The translations under genes were made by a program, and so were the position numbers. DNA of 64,000 bases from Rosa chinensis (Eukaryota; Streptophyta; Magnoliopsida; Rosales; Rosaceae): assembly GCF_002994745.2 (NCBI RefSeq), contig NC_037088.1:58298397-58362396 (forward strand), read 5' to 3'. A model generated the notes under the pieces. It searched no databases. It was not told the DNA's origin and saw nothing but the letters and a program-made list of their open reading frames with translations. Every line of letters begins with the position of its first letter. The first letter of the stretch is position 1. Positions 54,677 to 64,000 of the stretch are shown piece after piece.

Positions 54677-55624
54677 TCAGTAAGCAGGCGGAGGTCTAGG
54701 CGGTGGAGGACCCCAGTACACATCAGGGGGCATCTGACCATTTGGAAGCAAAGTCGGAGGCAAAGCGTAAATGGGCACTTGTTGCTGCTGATCACTCAAG
54801 CCCTGAGAACCCGAATTCCCTCCGGTCCCTGCCGAATTCACACCGGATTGCTGCTGCTGCTGTTGCTGTTGCAATTGCATCCCTTCATTGCTCTCATCCT
54901 CAAGCGGCAGTCTCTCATAAGTGGCATTAGTGAACGTCGCCGCAATGATCATCACCGGCCCGGAAGCCAACAGAGCTCCAACAACAGTCCCACCAACCAC
55001 CTGCCCCTGCCCGCCGCCCAAGTACACGGTCAGGCCACTAGCCCCCGGCGGCGACGGGGCAGGCAGAAACGCACCGTTTAGGGACAGAATCTCGAACCTT
55101 CCGTGGAGCGTTATGACCCCGCTCGGCGCGGCCGGCTGACGGAGAGTGACGTTAGAAACAATGCCGCTGCCGCTTAAGACGGAGACTCCTCTGTGCCTGC
55201 GCTGTGCGAAGGTGGCAATGCTCTCGACGATGTCGCTGCCGCTGCTGATTTCCAAGACATGGCTCCGGAGAGCGTTGGGAGACTCTTTGGTGATGATTAT
55301 CGGCGGTTTCGGCTTGTTTTTCGAGCCGGGGGGACGGCCTCTGGGCCGGCGGTTGCTGGAGCCAGGCTCGAGGCTGTCGGGGCCGCCGGAGCTAGGGTCT
55401 TGATTGTCAACTTCTCGATCGTTGTCACGGCTGTCCTGGTCGTCGTCCTGCTTCTGAGGTGGAGTGTTGTTTGGGTTGCTGGTGCTGCTGTTGGTGGGTG
55501 TGTTGTTGTTGTTGTTGTGCTCTTCGGCTTCAGAGTTTCTAAGATGAAGAGACGGTGGTGTCGAGGCGGTGATTGAGTCATGAGCTCCCATCGCAACATT
55601 TCCAGCCCACCATCGATTCGCCAT
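54677..55624 (-). CDS. AT-hook motif nuclear-localized protein, AHL15-like (single exon)
   Basis: A 315-aa plant AHL protein that binds AT-rich DNA and acts in complexes in the nucleus. One type-I AT-hook, [17 protein letters not shown] (92-108), is followed by a complete PPC/DUF296 domain (about 118-236) with the GRFEIL core (175-180), which the family uses for oligomer formation. The intronless form and single hook place it in clade A. The N-terminus [13 protein letters not shown] and C-terminus [14 protein letters not shown] resemble Arabidopsis AHL15, a regulator of flowering, axillary growth and longevity; orthology is inferred. A poly-Asn/Ser tract (about 37-51) and a poly-Gln tract (about 252-259) flank the conserved parts and may vary in length between alleles. 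Confidence 0.95.
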   Translation of the reverse strand: MANRWWAGNVAMGAHDSITASTPPSLHLRNSEAEEHNNNNNTPTNSSTSNPNNTPPQKQDDDQDSRDNDREVDNQDPSSGGPDSLEPGSSNRRPRGRPPGSKNKPKPPIIITKESPNALRSHVLEISSGSDIVESIATFAQRRHRGVSVLSGSGIVSNVTLRQPAAPSGVITLHGRFEILSLNGAFLPAPSPPGASGLTVYLGGGQGQVVGGTVVGALLASGPVMIIAATFTNATYERLPLEDESNEGMQLQQQQQQQQSGVNSAGTGGNSGSQGLSDQQQQVPIYALPPTLLPNGQMPPDVYWGPPPPRPPPAY

Positions 55625-57992
55625 GGAAGGAGAAGGTAAAAAAAAAAAGACCCAAATCTTAAACTAGCTAGCTAGCTTGTCTGTTAGTTTTTCGTTTGCA
55701 GACTCTTCGGGACTCCTCTGGATAAAGACAAGCACCAGAGGTATAGCTAATTAGGGAAGGGCCAAAGCCACAGCTTGGATTCTTACACCAAAAAAGAAGT
55801 AATCTTTACCCTCTTGCAAACTACCTCTTCTCCCTATGGTTTGTTTTCTTGCTGTAATAGATTGACTGAGATTCCTGAAGAAGAAAAAAACATTAATAAT
55901 CCAACACAGAAAATCCAAAACCTTATCCCTCTTTTCTCACCAGACTCCCTCCAACCCATTTATCCCTTTTCCATCTTTGCTCACATGGGTCTCCTTTGCC
56001 TTTGCATGAAAAAACCCTATTCCCAATCCCAGAAATCTAATCGATCGCCACCGCCCTCTAAACCCCTATTATTCCAGGTGACCCAAACGCTATTTACTAC
56101 GCTGGTCTACCTACCACTACGTGTGAGTAGGTACCGGAAAGTGCATGGCTGCTTCCTCCCGCTAAAGGAGCCCGAGATTTTGTGGTGATTTGGTAGGGGC
56201 CTTGTTCTTCGCCTTTTTTCAGTAGTAAGAGTACTTGGTCTTGACCTTTTACACAGTCCCTTATTATTGGGATGCGTTCGTTAAGAGAACACTGCACTCC
56301 CTGGCGTACGATAACAATTCGTGCATCACTGTACCACAAAAGGAAAGCGGTTTTGCAGAAACCCGGTTTTCTTCTGTCCCTGTTGTGCAAGTTCCAAGTT
56401 GAGAGAGCGAGAGAAAGAGAGAGAGAGAGAGAGAGATAGCTCACAGTCTGCACTCTCACCCATGAAGAAATGGGCCGTTGTGGGTTGCGCTGAGAGATTA
56501 CGGGTTTGCCCTTTTGGTTTAACGTGTGGGATGGTGATTTGACCATAACGGGGATACAGCTGGGTTTGGGTTTTCTTAAGAGTTGGTCTTGCCTTCTTCT
56601 TATCTCTCTCTCTCTCTCTCTGTGACACAGAGAGGAGCGTGAAGCTGAAGATGAGAGGGTGTGGGGTAACGTGCGCATGGAGTAGTGGGAACACGTCACT
56701 GTCTTCGAGTCCCGACAAGCTATCGAGAATGCCAAGGTCTGCTGCAAAACACAGCACCTCACCGCCAAAAACCGAGCCATACATGACCGAACAACAACTA
56801 GACCTAAACCAGTAAACTGTCATAAATTTTTTTTAAAAAAAAGTGACCTAAACCTTAGGACTAGACTTGGTCTTCGTGTCTTGGGTGTACAATGTTTATC
56901 TCCATAAAAAGTTATACAGTGTTTCAGAGTTTTTATATAGATCCGAACATTTGCGGTAGCATACATGTTTACGGTTCAGTCCTGATTTAAGTTTCAACCC
57001 CCCGGTCAGCAGTCATGTGCTGAGTCTTGCGATTTATATCCGAAGACTACGGTGACAAATACGTGTTTTATGTCAGTCCTTCATAGGTAAGATTGTAAGT
57101 CAAAAGCGAAAGTGTGTGAAAATTTTCTCTCTTTAAATTTTTTGGGTTTTTTTTTGCTGTTAAACAAAAAAAAAAAATTGCGATAATATTAGAATTTCCG
57201 AACTGACTGAGACTGTTTCGGTTGTAAATTCACGATATCTTATCATTTAATTTGATAATCGACGATTTCAAACTTTAAAATTTCAAAAATGTTTGTGCAT
57301 CGTAGAGCACTAATTGTGCTATCTCATTATTTTTAAATTTGTTTTGCTTTACCAACGCTGACAGAACTGGCGTTCAAAAGTTGATGTGGGCTTGTGAACC
57401 AACTTGGACCTGCTGCACAGGCTTCTAAGTCACTGATCCATCAGGTATAGAAGTTTCAATTTTTACTCATCACCCCAAAGAAAAACGTAATCAAGTTCTA
57501 GTCATGCACAGGTGATAGTTGAAGAAAAATTCTTGCGTACATCACACGTACCAGATCTGACCAATCAAACACTAAATTTTTTTCTCTTTATTTCAAAATT
57601 GTCCCTATTTTTTAAAAGTGCAATATCTAAAATATCCTCTTATTAGGCACTGATTGGTCAGCCGCACTGCCACGGTGCAGCTGCTCCACGCAAGAATCTT
57701 CCGATAGTCAAGTATTACCAATGACGTTCAATGTTAACTAACTAACCAACTTGACCTAAATTAGTAAATTGCTAAACAAGCCTTAGTGGAGGAGCTCAGG
57801 CTTTTTGAGTGGTGTCATATGTGATTTGCTTTAGCACAGTTTCCAGATTAGCTAACCAAAGCTTACTAGAGAACAACGTAGACCAAACAAAACTGCAACG
57901 CTCTTCCAAAAGTTGTCTTCTTGGTGCGACCGCTGTGCAACTGTGTGATGGTGCGTCCACAAATCACAATTTATATATGTACGTGTGTTTGG
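55625..57992. other. AHL upstream region
   Basis: Contains a (GA)n tract (about 56400-56437) and a (CT)n tract (about 56605-56625) typical of plant promoters and leaders. The long overlapping open frames at 56097-56823 run through these tracts on both strands and show no domain. No other gene is visible. Confidence 0.5.
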
Positions 57993-58242
57993 AAATTCTG
58001 AACTTACACCTTACCTACTCTCTTACTGGCCTATCGCACCATACACGTGACATGACGGCTTTATATCTTATAAGTGTCCATTGAAATTCTAAACTTTTCT
58101 TTACCCGCTCTCTTTTTGGCCTACCCCACCATACATGTGACATGACCGCTTTATGCCGTATAAGCGTCCATTAAAATTCTAAACTTTTCCTTACCCGCTC
58201 TTTCATTGACCTACCACACCATATAAGTGGCATGACGGCCGT
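57993..58242 (+). repeat. Tandem repeat, about 2.8 units of 90 bp
   Basis: Units start AAATTCT(G/A)AACTT at 57993, 58084 and 58174. Each contains ACC(C/T)(A/G)CTCT...GCCTA..(G/C)CACCATA...TG(A/G)CATGAC. The second and third are closest to each other. Confidence 0.9.
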
Positions 58243-59317
58243 TTTGATTAGATAAAGAGTGATGTGTCAATTGTCATGATCCTTAAATTAGATAGAGTCA
58301 AGATTTTATGAAATTGAAGTAAATTCACACTTTCCTTAATTTAGAAGAGCCAGATCCTATGTTGAGTATGGCATTTGGAACTTGTAGACATGATTTTCGT
58401 AGAAATTGGTAAAGGTTTGACATCACTCTGTATCCATACAATTGTACAATGTTTCAAAATCTCAAATAAATTCGCAAAATAATATAAAGTTCGAGTTTTC
58501 TACTACGTTATTCAACATCGGTGTAGAAACGTGGCATTGTGGGTCGATCAAAAACCAAAGCCGCCAAGTCGAACGTTTAGAGATGTGGTCAGCTCTCGTG
58601 GCCAACAATATGAGAAAATCCTAGATAGTCTTAATGGTCTTGTTTGGGATACGACTGGAAAATCAAGATTAAAGTGTGACACGGCATTTGATATTAAATT
58701 CAAAGGTGAACAACTTTTTCAACAAAATAGTCATTCAACATCCAATTCACAAGCATTGCATTAACAATCAAACCGATAAAAGGTGACCGAAATAACAAAC
58801 GAGAAGCAATTCATGAAGCTGAAACCACTACCTATGACACGCATGGCAGAAATACTGTCCTGAGTAAAATGCTACTAAAAAGTAGCACATCTTGAATAGT
58901 TCTGTACATTGTTGAACAAATCAATACAAAAATATTCACCATCTTAGGAATAAATCAAATCATTACTTCCCTTCCAGATTCTCAGTATGACAAAATTGGG
59001 GAGGGGAGAATTATACACCTAAGAAAAGCACCCTGATAGAAAACAAGACGGATAAAATGAAATCTTCAGAGAAATATACTTATCTGGGGAATACACTACA
59101 ACAAAGTTTATATGGAGGACAGGTTTTGAAGGAAGACGAAGATCAGTAAGATACCGATCCGCCATAGGTATATCAGTTCCATCCGTGTGCTGATTCACAT
59201 TTAGCAGCTCTACCACAAAACTAAGATGTCGCTGGCCAGTTTCTTCAAAACCAGATTTCAGAACAGAATGCCTCCCAACTACAAGACCGAATCAACCTGC
59301 AACAACTATGCAACACC
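58243..59317. other. Intergenic DNA and GNOM 3' region
   Basis: No gene. The last few hundred bases before 59318 are the likely 3' UTR of the GNOM gene. Confidence 0.5.
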
Positions 59318-62300
59318 CTACCCACCACAGCCAGAACCTCCAGAGGGTATTGTTTCAGTTGAAGAACCCTTTTCAGCAGATACTCCTGTTTCACCCTGCT
59401 CAGTATGTGACTGCACTAGAATTTGAGCAAGCACCTCAGCTTGCAAAGATGGAGCAATTCTATTTACATTTAGCCATGTCTGCTCCCACAAGCCATCCTC
59501 ACCTGAACCACTCTTTTGAACAAGCACTCCCCTTAAATTCATTACAAGCAAGGTGTTCTTAAGTAGCTCAGGTACTTCGTCCTGAAGCTTCTCACTTTTC
59601 CTCCCTCCAACTTTCACCTTCATATAGTTTTCCATTCGACTAATAACACCCAGCCATAGTTTACAGAAGGTTGTTAAATGTGATAGGTCAGGAAGTAGCT
59701 GCAAAAACACTTTGGACAAGAGCTTCATGGCCAGGATAAGAGTGCCTTCCATGTTGCGGTACTCCTTTTGGGAGTGAACCTGTGCAATTTCAAGCAAATC
59801 ATCAAGCACTGTGAAAATCACAAGATCAAAGCACTGCAACCAGAGACCATATGGAAGAGGGATCCCATCAACTCCTGTCAAGCAGTTCCGTAACATCGAC
59901 AAAGCATGGTTCCTAACCACTTCTCTTTGGTCTAAACAAACTTTTCTCAATCCCTGAACAAGCCTCAACCACATTTCCCCAATATCCTGAGACATTTTCA
60001 CAGAATCCTCCTCATTCATAGATAGCTTAGCCTCACAGGCCCATCTTGCTAAACAATCAACAGAACCTGCCATAAGATCCAGTGCACAGACAGACCGATC
60101 TGCCTGCCCAACACGAGACTCAGCAAACTGCCGTGACGCATCGACACAGAGAACATAATTTGCTGGCAACAAGTGAGTTCCACCTGACATAATGAAGAAC
60201 AGTGCGTCAAAACCAGCCTCAGAAGCATCCGGGTGCCGAGCAGTGATTGAGAGTAGGGACGTAATTGTGCGCCACCCCAATTGAGATCTGATGTGAGAGG
60301 CATTTGCCTTTACAAGCCTACTGACTTCCAGTGTAATTTGCTCACAGTATGCATCGGCAACCCGAGCATCAAGCTTCAAGACAAGCTGCAGTGACCTCAA
60401 AAGATCATCAGCAAGGTTTTCCTTATAGGGAAGCAGCCGCTGACAAATCCGAAGAAGTCCAAAGACAGCCTTTTCTACCAAGGCACAAGGCATGACAGTT
60501 GACTGCACAATGTTGGATATGAAATCATACACACCCTGCCAAAGAAGCATAATCCTATCCCTATTATTCAGGGTAATAGCAATCAGCAACTCCAAGCAAA
60601 AGACAACAGTATCTTCATCCTCAGCAGAGTTATTCCCTTTCTGAAGTCGCCCTGCAGCCCAGATCAGTGCTTGTGAAAGCTGTAAGAGGGATTCGGCCTG
60701 CAAAAACTTGCTTTCGGTAAATATGCTGTCAATGTGGCACTCTTCAACTGTCTGTACGGTGCGCTGACGAGTAGCAAGTTCTTCTTCAGTTGGCTGTGGT
60801 TTCGGCTCCTCTGTATCAAGAGATAAGAGCTGACTAAACCGACCCATGAATCCAGAGGATTTCTTAGGAGTACTAACAGAAGGCGTATGAATTTTAGATT
60901 GGGAATTTGTGATAGGTTTTCCATGATCTGTCTCAGAGGGAAACTCCGACTCATCAGCTGCATCTTGTGCCACACGAGCCGGAAGAAGACCAAGCTTGTG
61001 TAATCTTAATATACAATCAATAATATTTCTCCATCCTGTACGAATGTAATCACCATACCGATTCGCAATTGTGAAAACTGTCACAGTTGACATTCTCGCT
61101 TTTATATCATCACCAAATTCTAGTTCAGGTTCGTCATGAAATGATGAATTTAAGAGGGTTGTGAACTTACAGAGAGACACAACCAGATCATCCAGAACAT
61201 CTTCAAGATGATAGCATGCTGAAATCTTGGCAACAGCTAAAAAGCCATCGAGACATGTTTGGTAAACCTCTTCCTGTTCAGCATTATCAAATACCACAGA
61301 TATAGCAGCAATTGTAGGTCCAGACACTATAGAGAACATATCCTGATCAAGGTAGGCTCTGGAATCAGATACAATAAATGGAGCATTCTTCTTGGATTTG
61401 TGCATCAAATCAATCCATCTGCTTGGAGTCATTTCAGGAAAACCAGCACCTTGTTCTGGAGTAGTGCGGATCTCATTCTTGCATATTGAGTGGTAAAGCT
61501 CTGACAGGAACTCTCGGGGAAGATCCTCGCCACCATTGATGTGCCGATTATTTCGAATGAAATCCTCCTCTGTCATCTTCTTCTTCACCTGAACATTGTG
61601 CTGATCTGTATTGAGCATTATGATTGAATAAGATAAAAGAAGAGCAGCATCCTTGTCAGCTAGAATTAGTGGGGATTGCTCATAGTATCTCTCTGAGAAT
61701 GCTTCAAGCACCCTCTGTATTTTCTGTGATTCACCAGGCAATCTAAAAGTTTCCAAAAAAAGGCGGAGTGCAGTATCCAAGTTCATATCTTGGAAATCAA
61801 AGGTACCAGCAAATTTATGAAGAACCTGAATGCAAAAGTCATCATGATTTCCCAAGAAATCCCCAATAAGATTCTTGTCTAACCCAGCCGTATACCTGAA
61901 AAAGCATGCCACACTTTGAGGATCAAGTTTCTCAGGCAAGAGATGAATTCCTTGGAGGAATTCCAGCCCTTTCTTTGGGTCATGGTTAAAATGATCGGCA
62001 CCAGTTATCAACCTTCGCTTTATGTACTTCGTCTGGCGAACAAATGGAAGCCAATGATTAGGATCACTGTAGTTGTCACACTTCACCATCCAGAATGGAG
62101 TATACTCCTCAAGAGTCACTGGAGTATGAGATAAACTATAAGATCCATTCTCTACCCTCTCTGTCATTGCCTGAATAACAGCAATAAGGCCATCCAAAGC
62201 AAGAATGTGAAAGGAAGACAAAGGGCTATTAACTGGGAATGCACTCTTTGACAACAGATTAGCAAGCTCTTCAAAGATATTACTGCAAGTTATGTCACAA

Positions 62301-63889
62301 TCTAAATTAGCATACATCTCCACCATGAAATTTTTCTGCCTGCAGAAATCAACTAGAGCTTCCATGGCCACCTCCTGCTGTTGATAAGAAGCTCCATACC
62401 TACTTTGTGCAAGCCTCAGTATCACGCAGGAAAAGAAAGCCTCAAGCTGTAGTTTAAGTTCAGTGCGCAGATGGTGATACAAATTAAGAACAATGCTGCA
62501 TACCATTGAAAGAATAAGTGGGCTCGTTGACAGGCCAAATTGCATTAGATTTTGAAACAATTCATCCCGAACCAAACTCAATAACTTGGGGTGATGCTGA
62601 ATGGAGGACCCACCCAACTCTATAGCCGAATTAACCAGGGTCAAGGCAAAAAGAGGCACATCTTCATCAAATGCTATGGGATTAGATTTAGGACCCGATC
62701 CTATATGCTCAACAACGTTTAACAAAGAACAAAGAAACTGAAAAATTTCCACCATGCTGGGAACCCCAAAAGGCTCAGTCATGAGATTCAAGTCATTTTG
62801 CACAGCATCTTTCCTGTCAGAAGCCCCGGTTGTCTTCTCACCCATCACAGATTCTACAATGCCTGGTGAAGCATGCAAAGCAGGATTTGTGGATAATAGT
62901 TGACTGTCATACTCAGAACTAATGCTGCCATTATCCAATTGTCTACTCTCAAGTGCATGCTCATTATTGAGCCCTGAAGTCTGCACAGGAAAACATCCAT
63001 AAATTCGTAAAGGGGATTTTTTTTTTCATTTTTTCTTTTAAGACTGTATATTTTCAAGTTAATATAACTATTTCGCATTCCGTAATCAACATATGACATC
63101 TAGGCTAAAGCACAATAATACATGGTAAATTGGTAATGTTGATCGTAGAAGTACCTCTTGTTTGAGGGAATTGCTTCCATTTGACAATGCATTTTCGGTG
63201 CTGCGGATATCTGGAAGGTGTGAGAAAATACATCTAACAAGCTCATGCATTGTGTGGCGAGCTATCCGTTGCAACAACTCACCTTTTGTTCCTGCTTGAT
63301 GAACTATACGGAAACATGTATTCACTATAGTGCAAACCTGCTGATTACTCAACATAAAAGATGCTTTACTCTTCATGCAAGCCAGAAGAACCTGTAGTAT
63401 CTTCATAAGTACCACTTCTTCTGATGCAGGGTCAGTCACCTCAAATCGGCAGCCAGTGATAGCATCAACTAACAAGTGCATAGCATCTTCAACGTTGACA
63501 GAGTTCTGATCAATCACATCCAGTGTTAAGATATTGTACACAGATGCCAGAGCAACACCAGTGATTGGTGCACCAGTTTCGTCAGATCTAATCACATCCA
63601 GAAATGGCTTGAGATACACAGCTGGACTGATGCTATTCAACTGATGCTGCCACGAAAAAATTTTCTTGCGCAAAGCCTTCAAAGACTGGATTAGAGAGTG
63701 TTCCATCTGATCATCATCCGATGCATACCGTCCTCCCCATCTTACATTCCTCCTCATAACCGCTAATACAGTACCTATTTCTGAGTTAATAATGCATGCT
63801 AAAGTAGCTTTGTCGGAATAGATTCCATCCGAGTCCTTGAGTTCTCCCTCAACTGCCTTGATCCCACTTTGCACCTTTAGACGCCCCAT
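59318..63889 (-). CDS. GN: ARF-GEF GNOM ortholog, 2 coding exons
   Basis: Large guanine-nucleotide exchange factor for ARF GTPases at Golgi/endosome membranes; in Arabidopsis it is required for recycling of the PIN1 auxin carrier. Coding exons 63889-63155 and 62980-59318 flank a 174-bp GT/AG intron: 1465 aa, close to Arabidopsis GNOM. The N-terminal DCB domain starts MGRLKVQSGIKA. The HUS box lies around residues 345-369 (NPIAFDEDVPLFAL). The Sec7 domain is about 561-750, with the catalytic glutamate in LPGES (about E662) and the BFA-contact segment SIIMLNTDQHN (Met about 700). HDS repeats fill the rest. Met at that site matches BFA-sensitive GNOM; the paralog GNL1 has Leu. I use the ATG at 63889 because it matches GNOM N-termini; the frame opens further upstream only at a non-ATG codon. 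Confidence 0.96.
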
Positions 63890-64000
63890 CCTTGACAGAA
63901 CCCAAGTTATAGCTGTTCTTCCCAACTTCTACCTACAGAAGCCAAATACGCATACGCAACGCATACCTTCACAATTCACCGATGCACTGCAACACACCTA
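63890..64000. other. 5' flank of GNOM
   Basis: Too short to judge. It probably contains leader sequence; the promoter lies outside the window. Confidence 0.5.

Noticed and set aside
56097..56823. Long open frames of 165-227 aa upstream of AHL
   Set aside because: They run through GA/CT microsatellites, overlap in different frames and show no domain.

Overview
This is a stretch of plant nuclear DNA from a eudicot; a member of the Rosaceae is my best guess, but I have no decisive marker. The evidence is intron-containing genes for a chloroplast protein (Rubisco activase), plant-specific transcription factors (LBD and AHL families), a GNOM-type ARF-GEF, AT-rich intergenic DNA, and many plant transposable elements with readable target-site duplications (TSDs).

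Layout. 1-12.9 kb holds no intact gene. It has a hAT-type MITE, a 5'-truncated LINE with one in-frame stop, and a noncoding segment present three times (about 6.3-8.3, 8.7-10.3 and 11.1-12.4 kb), with MITEs inserted in two copies and a decayed terminal exon of Rubisco activase between the first two. 13.95-16.6 kb (minus) is a seven-exon Rubisco activase gene encoding the redox-regulated long isoform. 17.6-18.1 kb carries a G20 run and nested duplications. 19.7-20.5 kb is a small poly(A) retroelement with a 95-aa ORF. 21.95-22.7 kb (plus) is a class I LBD transcription factor. 25.1-27.9 kb is a solo LTR.

28-52 kb is the most unusual part. It is a segmentally duplicated array in which short single-exon genes related to the ribosome-biogenesis factor KRR1 (three intact 226-aa ORFs, two truncated copies) alternate with a two-domain ubiquitin-like gene (one complete five-exon gene, one orphan last exon). 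The copies lie in homologous modules that also carry a tRNA-derived SINE and a minus-strand retroelement tail. A second solo LTR interrupts one unit; its empty site is preserved in the sister unit, which orders the events. A large inverted duplication surrounds the orphan ubiquitin-like exon.

52-64 kb is ordinary genic sequence: an AHL15-like AT-hook gene (minus) and a GNOM ortholog (minus) whose whole coding region lies inside the window.

The intact genes act in separate processes: photosynthetic carbon fixation, organ or root development, chromatin regulation and endosomal trafficking. Only the KRR1-like/ubiquitin-like array looks like a locally evolved gene set. All functional calls come from reading the translations and from remembered family motifs; no database search was run.
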